A DNA stretch of 26,232 nt, from the NCBI GenBank assembly GCA_003577005.1, contig QEUW01000169.1, positions 1 to 26,232 on the forward strand. Reading direction: 5' to 3'. Every line of letters begins with the position of its first letter. Positions within the stretch are counted from its first letter, which is position 1. The stretch comes from Chloroflexota bacterium. GTDB lineage: Bacteria > Chloroflexota > Anaerolineae > Caldilineales > Caldilineaceae. The translations under genes were made by a program, and so were the position numbers. Below the pieces are notes generated by a model. It was not told the origin of the DNA, searched no databases, and saw only the letters and a program-made list of their open reading frames with translations. This document shows, piece after piece, positions 15,371 to 23,687 of this stretch.

Positions 15371-16755
15371 AGTCGTGCCGCCTGCAGAATACCGCGCCAA
15401 ATAGAGCGCGAGAAAAAGGTTGGGTTGATCCCCAAATGTCGTCGCACCCGGAGCGAAACGATGATATTGCGGAAGGCAATAGTCACGCTTGTCGCCAGTG
15501 CCACCCCCACCAGGCCAAAGCGCAGCGCAAAGATTGTCAACAGGATGAATTGCAAGACACAAGCGATCGCGATGATCCATACCATTTCATCCTGGTGATT
15601 GGTCATTTGCATCAGAACTCCGTTTGGGCCTGATAGAGCATTGATAAACTGACCAAACAGCAGGATCTGAATGACCAAGGCCCCCTCAACGGCAAAGGTT
15701 TCACCAAACCAACCAAGAATTTGTTGGGGCCAAAAAATCAGCGCCAGCACAAGGGGCAGGGTTGTCACAACGGTGACGAGGGTCGTAAAAGAGACAACCT
15801 TTTGTAGATCTGAGGTACGCTTCTCCACGTAGAGGGACGGATAAAGATGGGCCGTCGATTGATTCGAAATCTGCAGACCTACATTGACTAGACTGGCAAA
15901 GCGAGCAGCGACCACATAAATGCCAGATGCGGTCGTCCCAACCAGCGAGCCGAGCACGAGGACGTCCAGTTGGCGCATGAGCTGCTCAAGCCCGGTCCCC
16001 ACCATGAGAACCCCGGAGACGCGCAACCATTCACGCGTCTGAAAGGTCGAAGGGGCGTACCAGATTAGCGCCGGCAGCCGGCGGACGATAAGAAAATGCT
16101 GTATGATTACAGTGAATGCAATGCCACCGCCGGAGAGTAGAATTGCCCGGTTTACAGTAAGCCCATCGATCACAAGCAGACTCAATTGCACCAACCCAGC
16201 GGTAAACAGATGGAAAAAGACATTCTGACTCAGGAGCGCCAGCAGCAATTGATTGGCGCCGCGCAGGATACCAGCCTGCACCTCCAAGAGGGCATACAAC
16301 GGCAATAAGAGCAGAGCCAGGGAAATGTGTTGGCCTAGCGCGGGGTCGATCAGCCTCTGGTTGCTCAACCAGGGTAATATACCTGCCCCAACGACGGCAA
16401 CCAGGAGCGAAATCCCCAGAACCAGTAGCCGGGCCTGACGGATAAAGCCCCTCAGGAGCGGCCATTCAGCCTGCGACTGATAGCTGGCGACAAAGCGAAT
16501 CGCGGAAATTGGAAAGCCCCACGTGCAGACGATCAGACAGGTTAGAAAAATCGCCCAGACAAAGGCGTAGACGCCAAACTCGGCCACACCGAGCAACCGG
16601 GCCAACACCAATTGTGTGAGCAAGCCACTGGCCAGGCTCAACAATTTGACCAACAGAGAAACCCCCATATTGCGCGCGGCTGTCTGGCGCAGTGAATCAA
16701 TAAAGAGTCTCCGCCTTAGGCTGGCAAAGAAAGAGCTGCTCTCGTTTAGCCCCAT
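15367..16755 (-). CDS. Polysaccharide flippase, Wzx/MATE-like
   Basis: A 462-residue integral membrane protein with about 12-14 hydrophobic segments. It belongs to the family that moves lipid-linked repeat units or glycans from the inner to the outer membrane face. It opens with N-M-G-V-S-L-L-V-K-L-L-S-L-A-S-G and R-L-L-G-V-A-E-F-G-V-Y, characteristic of the polysaccharide biosynthesis family. The ATG at 16755 follows the stop of the Wzz-like gene by 11 bases. It overlaps the sulfotransferase by four bases. A second flippase lies at 24415-25731; the two are distant relatives rather than copies. Confidence 0.92.
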   Translation of the reverse strand: MGLNESSSFFASLRRRLFIDSLRQTAARNMGVSLLVKLLSLASGLLTQLVLARLLGVAEFGVYAFVWAIFLTCLIVCTWGFPISAIRFVASYQSQAEWPLLRGFIRQARLLVLGISLLVAVVGAGILPWLSNQRLIDPALGQHISLALLLLPLYALLEVQAGILRGANQLLLALLSQNVFFHLFTAGLVQLSLLVIDGLTVNRAILLSGGGIAFTVIIQHFLIVRRLPALIWYAPSTFQTREWLRVSGVLMVGTGLEQLMRQLDVLVLGSLVGTTASGIYVVAARFASLVNVGLQISNQSTAHLYPSLYVEKRTSDLQKVVSFTTLVTVVTTLPLVLALIFWPQQILGWFGETFAVEGALVIQILLFGQFINALSGPNGVLMQMTNHQDEMVWIIAIACVLQFILLTIFALRFGLVGVALATSVTIAFRNIIVSLRVRRHLGINPTFFSRSIWRGILQAARL

Positions 16756-16766
16756 GGTCGTCTACA

Positions 16767-18079
16767 CTAGTGGGAGACCTGCCGTCTCAGGAAAGGCGGC
16801 TGGCCCAGGTAATTGCTTAAAAAGGCGCTCAACATCGCGAGGAACAAACCCACAAACGCGGCGATGCCGGTCCCAACGACCAGGCCAATGCCTTTGACAG
16901 GCTCGGCCGGCGGCACAGCTGGCGCAGCAAAGCGCACTTCGCTGCTGGACGCTGCCCGGGTCAGACTGAGCTCGGCAATCTTGTTACTGAGTGCTTTGTA
17001 GGCTTCCCAGTTTAGGTTCCGCTGTTGTTCGAGTTGGTTCTTGCGGGCACTTTCGGCTTCAATCCGCGCCTGCAACTGGCGGATCTCCTTGTACGTGGGC
17101 GCAAAGGCATTAGTGGGCGTACCCGCGGCACTGTCCTCAGGGCGTAAACCGTCGCTACGGGCGGTGATCTCTCGATCCAGATCAACGAGTTTCTCTTCCA
17201 ATGATGCGATCAGCCCGTCCACATCGGCCACCATTGCTTCCAGGCTTACTTCCGGCAGGTCGCGCAGTTCAAGCTGTAGTGTCGCCGGTGGCTTGCCGTA
17301 GGCTGTGATCTTCAAGGTCTGCAATGCCGCCATTGTGCTGCGCACGGCCCCGTCACCACCCTGTTCTAACTGGGTACGCAACGACCGTGCTGTCGCCAGC
17401 TGTTCGTTGGTGTACTGCCACTCGGTCAGGTAAGATTGAACCAGAATCACTTCCTGGTCCACGCGTTGTTGGAGAACCGTTAACAGGCTGTTCAGATCTT
17501 TGAGTTGGTTTTCGGCCAGAAATGCTTCGAGCTGGCTTTGCGCCTCAAGATAGGCCTGTTCGGCAACGGCTAGTTCAGCCTGAATCGAATTCAGCACCGC
17601 GTTGGGCACCTGACCGTAGACTGTGTTGACCTGGCGGACATAGGCATTGGCCCAGGCATTGGCAATGGCGGCGGCCTTTTCTGGCGAGTCTGCCGTTGCC
17701 AAAATCCGAATCAGGTCGCTATCGGTGCGGGCGCCAGTAACCGGCCCAGGTACTGCCTCAATCTGCTCTATCAGGTAGGACGGGTCGCGCTCCTCTTCAG
17801 AGAGAAGCGCACCTACTTCCGCAATAACCTCGTTGGCAATACCCCCTGTGGCAACCAGGCCCATCAGGGCGCTGCGCCGCGCGCTGGCGCTGGCGGTATC
17901 AGTGCCTAGCTCATCCGATGTCGTTTGAAAGCGCTCATCAAACGGGCTACACCGGCTGTAATCAGCACAATTTCGCGCCACCAGCGGATCACGACGTCAA
18001 GGTACTGCCGCAAATCGATCTCATCATCCGCGGGCCACGGTTCCGCGACCCGCGGCGTTTCTAACGTATTGACACTCAT
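16767..18079 (-). pseudogene. Wzz-like chain-length/co-polymerase protein, disrupted near 17945
   Basis: A protein of this family sets glycan chain length and spans the inner membrane with two segments and a long periplasmic coiled coil. From the ATG at 18079 the sequence reads a normal opening, with D-D-E-I-D-L-R-Q-Y-L-D-V-V and W-W-R-E-I-V-L-I-T-A-G-V-A, the first half of membrane segment one. At 17947-17942 the frame switches, and the next recognisable residues F-D-E-R-F-Q-T-T-S-D-E-L are in another frame open to the stop at 16767. In homologues as I know them, the rest of the membrane segment and some 25 periplasmic residues come between. So a short out-of-frame deletion (inferred) is more likely than a simple frameshift. 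The C-terminal part is otherwise intact: coiled coil, P-A-V-P-P-A-E-P and membrane segment two. A GTG at 17981 could start a truncated soluble-headed product, but it would lack the first anchor. Confidence 0.8.
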
Positions 18080-18222
18080 CCGTCATGCTGCTCGTTTCTA
18101 TCTGTAATTTCGCTTGCACCACTGTGTATACGCCGGCTAATGCAAAAAAGATGCGATTAATTTTGTTTGGGCCTGACTTGTATTGCAACAGCGGAAGCCA
18201 CACCGGCAGCAGCGACCAACGG

Positions 18223-18591
18223 CTACCCAGCCAGGGCTTGGGCCAGCCGCTCCTGCCGTTCAGCAAAGGGCTGCGGTGGCGCCGCCAGTTCATCCAGATA
18301 CCACCACCAGTGCGAGCGACGGCTGCCCTGTTGCTGCCTGGCATATTGGAGCTCCTCCACGCCGACGACGGTCAGAAAGCTCTCTTGCTCTTCCCAAAGC
18401 CATCGATCAAGTTCAAAGATACGGTCATACAGAGCGTGCGGAATAGCACTCTCCGGTGTACTTTCATCCAGGATCCGTTGGATTTTATCCCGTACGAAGA
18501 GCAGATCCAATGCCTCGACGCCAGATCCTTCCAGGTCCCCCACGTACCCGTAGTACTTTCTGATCAGACGTTCCAGTTCCTGTGTACTCAT
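18223..18591 (-). CDS. Small protein of unknown function
   Basis: I do not recognise this 122-residue protein. It is mostly charged and helical in appearance, begins M-S-T-Q-E-L-E-R-L-I-R-K-Y-Y-G-Y, and has a tryptophan-rich S-H-W-W-W-Y-L-D-E-L segment near residue 95. It has no membrane segment or signal peptide. It starts five bases after the stop of the small gene at 18597-19061, so the two form a pair. Downstream, 143 bases without a gene lead to the Wzz-like pseudogene. Its link to glycan synthesis is by position only. Confidence 0.7.
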   Translation of the reverse strand: MSTQELERLIRKYYGYVGDLEGSGVEALDLLFVRDKIQRILDESTPESAIPHALYDRIFELDRWLWEEQESFLTVVGVEELQYARQQQGSRRSHWWWYLDELAAPPQPFAERQERLAQALAG

Positions 18592-18596
18592 ACCTG

Positions 18597-19061
18597 CTAT
18601 CCCTTCCGATCGATCCGCACTGCATCGATCTGGCGTTCAAAGAACAGGGACCCTTCCTCCGGCTTAAAGACAGTGACAATGAGCTCCGCTTCCATATCGT
18701 AGACGACTGCAACGCCCGTCTCCGGGTTCAAGAATCCCCACTGCAACCGGGGCGGATCGGTGCGATAGTATCCATAGACGATGATCTCTGTGGCCGGATT
18801 TTGCACTGTGGCCTGAGCCTCAACCCTGAGGTCCTCAAGGCTCGTTCCCTCTGGCCACTACTGGTCTACATACACTCGTTTGAGCAAGTGCCACAGGGCT
18901 GTGGGAATCAATGCGCCACGGTGGTACGTCATACCCTCGTGATGGACATCGAAGTAACGCCATCGCAGCAAGTGCGTGCCCCAATGAATCGCAGAAGCCT
19001 TGCGGATGATCTCACCGACGACTTCGGGCGTGATGACGTGGTCCAGTATCGTGAATGACAA
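18597..19061 (-). pseudogene. Small unknown gene split by an in-frame TAG at 18858-18860
   Basis: Two open pieces in the same frame (19061-18861 and 18857-18597) are separated only by one TAG. Read through, they give a continuous protein of about 154 residues running ...R-V-Y-V-D-Q-(stop)-W-P-E-G-T-S-L-E-D-L. The start is TTG at 19061, preceded by AGGAGG about 12 bases upstream and by an in-frame TAA. The second half can also be started at a GTG at 18806. I do not recognise the family. Other genes here end in TAG (for example at 14438 and 5167), so a genome-wide reassignment of TAG is unlikely; a nonsense mutation is the simplest reading. It lies 27 bases after the heparinase gene. Confidence 0.65.
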
Positions 19062-19088
19062 GACTTACGGTCCCCTCCTGTTCGAGGT

Positions 19089-21179
19089 TCACCCAAATGG
19101 CTGGAGGGCTGCCAACTTCAATTCCATTTCGGCCTGCGTCCCTTGCTGTACCCATATTATTCGCTGGCATTTCACCTGCACCCCGTAGCCCGGAGAGACG
19201 GCCCCCTCGCCGATCTGGAGTGCTCCCGGCGCAACGGGCCGCCAGGTCAGCAGCAGCGCAACGGGACTGGCGGGATGGCGAGCAATGGCCTGGCGATCTG
19301 ACACCATCTGTACCGCGACATCCTGGGCAAAATGCAACGATACACTCATGCACGGTGCGCTTGATGTACGCAGCTGGTCACGGATGACCAGAAAACCCAC
19401 CCCCTTGTCAAAAATGAGCTCGCGCCGATGAGTCACGCCATTGTTCACGCCATTGTAAAGCGCGTAGCCGCTATGTTCTATGATCAGGCAATCTTGTGTC
19501 AAATCTGACGACCATTGAAGAACATCAACCGGTGGATCGTTCGCCAGGCGAAACAATTCTTCGGATTTGAAAGGGCGTTGCTCCTGCCCGTCCACCATCA
19601 CGGTGTTGTGCACGGCGGTCGAGCGGAAGCGGTTGCGGGCCTCATAATCGGCGGTGTAAAGATAGGTCCCCGGATCGACAATCCAGGCGACGCCACCACC
19701 AAAAAACGTAAAGCTGCCGATATCGTTGTGGGCGTGGCCGCCGTTGCCGTTCTGCCCGGCAGGGCCGGCGCTCACCACAATATGCATGTCATCGTGGCGT
19801 AGGACAAAGATGCCGGCATCGGGAAACCGCCGGGAGGAGAGGGTTGTCGCCGCCGGCATCGCATCTGCTGCGGAACGGGTTGCTTCGACCGCGGCTGCAC
19901 CGCACAGCCAGAGCGCCTCTTCCCACTGGTCACCGGCGGCTTGCGCAAAGTCTTGGCGCCCAAAGAGAGATGCTCCCACTGCCAGCAAGTGCCGGTGGTC
20001 AGACCACTCCTGCAAGGAGCCGCCCCACGCTTTGAGCCGGTGCAGCCGTCCATTGTCACAATCGCCGATAAGCGGGACGCTCCCATCAGCCCGCGTGATA
20101 TGCAGGGTAAATTCGACCATCTTTTCCAGCCGCGCCAGGTAGGGGGCGCTGAAGCGATGCCCGTTGAGCTGTGCCAGCAGCGTCGCCGAAAGGAAAAGTT
20201 CGGCCACGAGGCGATGATAGCTCACCGACGCTTCAAAGTCCACCCCATCGGGATAGACTTGTTTGAACATCTCCTTTTCCAGCTCCTGCAAGCCAAACGT
20301 GCGCCACTTTTGCGCCTCGGAGAATTCGGGCAGCAGGATGCCCAGGTAGACGAGGCCAACGATATCGGAAAGATAATGGTTGCTCGTCAACGTCTCCGAA
20401 TATTCCAGGTTGGCATAGATGTGTCGGCCATGCTGGAGCAGGCTCTTGTAGAAGGCGAGCCGGAAGTCATCGTTCAGCGACGGTGAATTCTGAAAGAAAT
20501 AGTAGCCCCACAGCCAGTTGACGGCGCGGATCGCCACGTCCATGGCGCAGGCCCAGTTGACACCCAATTGCGGCGGGTTCTGGGTGATCCAATCGGTAAC
20601 TTGTGCCACGAACTCGCGGGTATATTTCTCGTCGTCGCTAAACCAGTACGCCTGCCCCAACCAGGCAAAATGCTGGCAGCGGCTGAGTTCCCACGGTACC
20701 TTCAGATCATAGCCGCCGGGATAGGGCGCCGGTCGGATGTCGGCGTAGTAGATGCGGGGGTCCCACCGGTGGCCGCTCTTGAAATCGCTGTGCCAGTCGA
20801 TCTGCGAACCCAGGCCGGTTGGCCCTGAACCGAGCAGGTCGAAGATGTGCGCGCAGACTTTATCGGCGGCGGCAACGGTCGTCGCTTCGCTGGCCGGGCA
20901 GAGCGTACGGAGGGCGGCAACCCGTTCTGGGCGCGCCGCCGGCGAGAGAAAAAAGCGAGGCGTTGAGCGCGTTGCCATCTGTTCCAGATAGGCTTCTACG
21001 CTTGAAAATCTCCCACCCAAGGCGCGCAAAAATTCGCCATCAGACAGCGCCGGGTGTGAACGATATGCTCGCCGGCGATCAATCGTTCGGTTGATGGCAG
21101 TTCGGGTGCGCCGGATGATCTTGCGCCAGGTGATCCCTGGCGGCTGCGTCAGGGTCTGGCGTAGAATGCGTTGGTACAA
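19089..21179 (-). CDS. Heparinase II/III-family polysaccharide lyase
   Basis: A protein of about 696 residues with the N-terminal alpha/alpha toroid (Hepar_II_III_N type) and C-terminal beta-sandwich of the family, which cleaves uronic-acid-containing polysaccharides by elimination. Conserved segments include G-V-N-W-A-C-A-M-D-V-A-I-R, L-T-S-N-H-Y-L-S-D, S-V-S-Y-H-R-L-V, and G-G-H-A-H-N-D-I-G-S-F with D-P-G-T-Y-L-Y. The catalytic-type Asn-His, Tyr and His residues are therefore present. I prefer the TTG at 21179, which has GAGG seven bases upstream; the TTG two codons earlier (21185) is too close. No clear signal peptide is visible, odd for a lyase acting on exported glycan. In polysaccharide clusters such lyases are thought to trim or release polymer. 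The substrate is unknown. Confidence 0.9.
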   Translation of the reverse strand: MYQRILRQTLTQPPGITWRKIIRRTRTAINRTIDRRRAYRSHPALSDGEFLRALGGRFSSVEAYLEQMATRSTPRFFLSPAARPERVAALRTLCPASEATTVAAADKVCAHIFDLLGSGPTGLGSQIDWHSDFKSGHRWDPRIYYADIRPAPYPGGYDLKVPWELSRCQHFAWLGQAYWFSDDEKYTREFVAQVTDWITQNPPQLGVNWACAMDVAIRAVNWLWGYYFFQNSPSLNDDFRLAFYKSLLQHGRHIYANLEYSETLTSNHYLSDIVGLVYLGILLPEFSEAQKWRTFGLQELEKEMFKQVYPDGVDFEASVSYHRLVAELFLSATLLAQLNGHRFSAPYLARLEKMVEFTLHITRADGSVPLIGDCDNGRLHRLKAWGGSLQEWSDHRHLLAVGASLFGRQDFAQAAGDQWEEALWLCGAAAVEATRSAADAMPAATTLSSRRFPDAGIFVLRHDDMHIVVSAGPAGQNGNGGHAHNDIGSFTFFGGGVAWIVDPGTYLYTADYEARNRFRSTAVHNTVMVDGQEQRPFKSEELFRLANDPPVDVLQWSSDLTQDCLIIEHSGYALYNGVNNGVTHRRELIFDKGVGFLVIRDQLRTSSAPCMSVSLHFAQDVAVQMVSDRQAIARHPASPVALLLTWRPVAPGALQIGEGAVSPGYGVQVKCQRIIWVQQGTQAEMELKLAALQPFG

Positions 21180-21201
21180 GGGCAAACCTCAACAATCGCT
21201 C

Positions 21202-21999
21202 TCACTTCACCGCCCGCACGGCAATGAACCAGCCCAGATGCGCCGGGAGCAGACTCCGTATCGGCGTCGGCAAGCGACCGTAGTCTGAACGGGTCAGAAT
21301 GGGTGTGGCAGAGAAGCTCCCAAACACAGCGAAAAGCCGCCGCAATTCATCCACCGTATAGGCTTTTGTGCCGATGCTCTCGACATGATGCCAGACCACA
21401 TCGGCCAGGCTGCGACCGGGCTTCCCCTTGAGCAGCGCGTGGCGAACCCAGTATTTATAGACCGCCAACGAGTGGCGGTTGTACATCATGCCGATGAAGG
21501 CGCCGCCCGGTTTCAGCACTCGCCAGATCTCCTGGATGATCCGTTCGGGGTGTTCGGCATGGTGGATCACGCCCCAGGAATAGGCGACGTCGAAAAACTC
21601 GTTGGGAAAAGGCATCGCTTCGGCATCCACCTGCTGGAGGGCCGAGCGAAAGCCGTGGAGCGCCAGATGTTCCCGCGTCGTGACGACCCCGGCTGCGGTC
21701 AGGTCGATGCCATAGCAGATGGCCCCGGCGCGCGCCCACTGGAGATGATCGGTCCCGGCGCCTACGCCCACCTCAAGCACTCGCTTGCCATGATGGCGGG
21801 TAAATTGCGCAAAGGCGTGGATAAAGGGTTCGGCTGCATAGCGATAGGTTTCGATCTGGGCAAACCATTCGGGCGAGTAAGCGGCCCGATCCCCTACGAT
21901 CTCGGCTTCGGTGCCACATGGCTCGGCTTCCCAGTAGGCGCGCACGGCCTGGTTGAGGTTTGCCTGCCCATTGTCGATGCGCAACTCAGGCTGGGGCAT
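21202..21999 (-). CDS. Class I SAM-dependent methyltransferase (Methyltransf_11-like)
   Basis: A 265-residue enzyme with motif I L-E-V-G-V-G-A-G-T-D (75-84), acidic strand 2 end G-I-D-L (97-100), D-A-E-A-M-P-F near residue 125, and W-R-V-L-K-P-G-G. Its I-H-H-A-E-H-P segment and the region M-Y-N-R-H-S-L resemble the partial methyltransferase at 25751-26232 (V-L-H-H-T-P, M-Y-Y-R-Y-S), so the two are paralogues. The ATG at 21999 overlaps the GT4 gene by 14 bases. Its stop lies 22 bases before the preferred heparinase start. Confidence 0.9.
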   Translation of the reverse strand: MPQPELRIDNGQANLNQAVRAYWEAEPCGTEAEIVGDRAAYSPEWFAQIETYRYAAEPFIHAFAQFTRHHGKRVLEVGVGAGTDHLQWARAGAICYGIDLTAAGVVTTREHLALHGFRSALQQVDAEAMPFPNEFFDVAYSWGVIHHAEHPERIIQEIWRVLKPGGAFIGMMYNRHSLAVYKYWVRHALLKGKPGRSLADVVWHHVESIGTKAYTVDELRRLFAVFGSFSATPILTRSDYGRLPTPIRSLLPAHLGWFIAVRAVK

Positions 22000-23599
22000 G
22001 ATTCACTCTCGCTTTCAGGGCTTCGATGATGCGCTCTGTGTGGGCGCGCCACGTATACTTTTCCACCACCTCGGCGCGGGCGTGCTCCCCCAATCGCTGG
22101 CGTAACGCCGCATCCTCCACCAACTGTCTTAGCCCTGCCATCAGAGCCGCAGTGTCGCCGGGTTGCACCAGCCAGGCAGTGCGCCCATGCGCCAACACCT
22201 GGCCGATCTGCTCCAAATCTGAGGCGACGATTCCCTTGCCCATTGCCATATACTCGAACAGCTTGGTGGGCGAACCAAAAAAGGGCGTGCCGTCCGGATT
22301 GGGCACGTGGGGCGAGGCCAGAATGTCACAGGCCGCCAAATGAGCCGGACCCTCCGTTTGCGGAATCAATCCGGTGAGGAGAGCGTAGTCTGTAACCGCG
22401 TAGCGCGCCAGACGATCTTTTACCTGGGGCATCCGCACACCATCGCCGATCATCAACAGCCGCACCTGCTCCCGGTAGGCCGGTCTTTCCTGCAAGAGAC
22501 GGCCAAAGGCCTCGGCCAACACTTCGGCGCCATGCCACGGCCCAAAGGTGCCGATAAAGCCGATAATGGTCTTGCCTTCCAACCCGTAGCGGGCGCGCAC
22601 CGGGTCGCCATCGATAGTGGGGGAGTATTGTTCGGGATTCACCCCGTTGGGGTTGACCAGGATTTTGTCCTGGTCGATCCCGCGCGCCACCAGGTCCTCC
22701 TTGAGCACCTGGCTGACGACCACCACCACGTGCGCCCCCCGCAGATTGGTCAACTCGATCTGTTCCGCCAGTGCCTCGTGGACGAGCGGTGTGCTCCAGT
22801 TGCGTTTGACCCAGACTTCGGGGCCGTTGAATTCGAGGACAAAGGGGGTCCGCAGCGCCCGCGCCAGTTTGTAGCCAGCGTAATTGTTCAGGCTATAACG
22901 CTGGTAGAGAAACGAAACTGGTATAGCTTGCAGCTTCTGCCGCGCCTGTGTAAAGAACTTCTCATTAAAGGCCAGGCTTTGCAGATCCGGAAACTCACGA
23001 AAGCGCCGATTCGGCCAGATCTGAAACGTTTCGATGTCGCTGCGCACCGTGGGAATACAATCGGTTGTCAGAAAGAGCGGCCTCCCACCAAAGTGGTCGA
23101 GGTGATTGAGTACACCGGCCGTATGGCCCACCGAGCCGCCGGACTGGAGCCCAAAGACCAGGTCGGTGCGCAGATAAACGGGACGTTTTTCCAGATGGAG
23201 CGTCACGCGTTGTGGCTCCGCTTCCTGCCTTGCCAATTCGTTGACTTCCTGTGTAACGGCGGCCAGCAAGGGGCGCTGGCGCAGCAAATCCTTGAGCCAG
23301 AGGAAGGCTAGTTGTAACAGATAGCCCAACGTCACCGGCTGGGTGTGGCCAAACTGGTCGGTGATCGAGCAGCCACCGTAGCTAAAGAGACGCAACAAGA
23401 GGGCAAAGTTGAGCGGCTTAGTTACCGTGTCAACATGATAGACCACGCCCTCTGCCTCTCGATAGCGAAAGAGATGTCGCCAGACTGTGCGCTGCACAGC
23501 CCAGTCCTTCACCGTATTCATATCGACGACCAGGGCGCCCTGCGGAGGCTTCGGATAGTGGCCGATCTGTTTGAGCAATATCAGGCGCGAAATCGTCAT
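21986..23599 (-). CDS. Glycosyltransferase family 4 with an N-terminal extension
   Basis: A 537-residue enzyme. The GT4 core begins only near residue 150 with the G-G motif in L-Q-S-G-G-S-V-G-H-T-A-G-V-L-N-H. It continues to V-N-P-N-G-V-N-P-E-Q-Y, I-I-G-F-I-G-T-F-G-P-W-H-G and a donor-site segment G-S-P-T-K-L-F-E-Y-M-A-M-G-K-G with the key Glu. The first 140 or so residues (from M-T-I-S-R-L-I-L-L-K-Q-I-G-H-Y) are an additional region that I cannot name; it contains a hydrophobic stretch near 90-102 and may anchor or bind the acceptor. The ATG at 23599 has only a weak ribosome binding site. It would add a sugar to the lipid-linked repeat. Confidence 0.92.
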   Translation of the reverse strand: MTISRLILLKQIGHYPKPPQGALVVDMNTVKDWAVQRTVWRHLFRYREAEGVVYHVDTVTKPLNFALLLRLFSYGGCSITDQFGHTQPVTLGYLLQLAFLWLKDLLRQRPLLAAVTQEVNELARQEAEPQRVTLHLEKRPVYLRTDLVFGLQSGGSVGHTAGVLNHLDHFGGRPLFLTTDCIPTVRSDIETFQIWPNRRFREFPDLQSLAFNEKFFTQARQKLQAIPVSFLYQRYSLNNYAGYKLARALRTPFVLEFNGPEVWVKRNWSTPLVHEALAEQIELTNLRGAHVVVVVSQVLKEDLVARGIDQDKILVNPNGVNPEQYSPTIDGDPVRARYGLEGKTIIGFIGTFGPWHGAEVLAEAFGRLLQERPAYREQVRLLMIGDGVRMPQVKDRLARYAVTDYALLTGLIPQTEGPAHLAACDILASPHVPNPDGTPFFGSPTKLFEYMAMGKGIVASDLEQIGQVLAHGRTAWLVQPGDTAALMAGLRQLVEDAALRQRLGEHARAEVVEKYTWRAHTERIIEALKARVNHAPA

Positions 23600-23638
23600 T
23601 GCGGGTACGATCTGTATGATACCATCACCTAAGGACAG

Positions 23639-23687
23639 TGGAGGAGAGATGATAGATGATAACTCATCGCCCGCCGTCTATCCTCCA
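23639..23687. repeat. Imperfect inverted repeat between two genes
   Basis: TGGAG (23639-23643) and GATAGA (23651-23656) can pair with TCTATC (23677-23682) and CTCCA (23683-23687), leaving a seven-base bulge on one arm. A nested GATGA-TAAC-TCATC hairpin (23655-23668) is an alternative. It fills much of the 88-base gap between the methyltransferase stop and the GT4 start, in an otherwise tightly packed operon. It could slow transcription or mark an mRNA processing point. No U-rich tail follows, so it is not a standard terminator. Confidence 0.35.

Noticed and set aside
18080..18222. Possible promoter before the Wzz-like gene (TTGCAA with CAAAAT)
   Set aside because: The -10 match is poor and other A/T-rich alternatives are equally good, so none can be supported.
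18858..18860. Genome-wide reassignment of TAG (for example pyrrolysine)
   Set aside because: TAG is used as an ordinary terminal stop by the sulfotransferase at 14438 and the IS110 gene at 5167, so a local nonsense mutation is more likely.
21385..22029. A 214-codon open frame on the plus strand
   Set aside because: It is antisense to the methyltransferase at 21202-21999, which has clear motifs; the plus-strand product looks like mirror coding.
22307..23311. A 334-codon open frame on the plus strand
   Set aside because: It lies wholly antisense to the well-supported GT4 gene and its product has no recognisable fold; long antisense frames are common in GC-rich genes.
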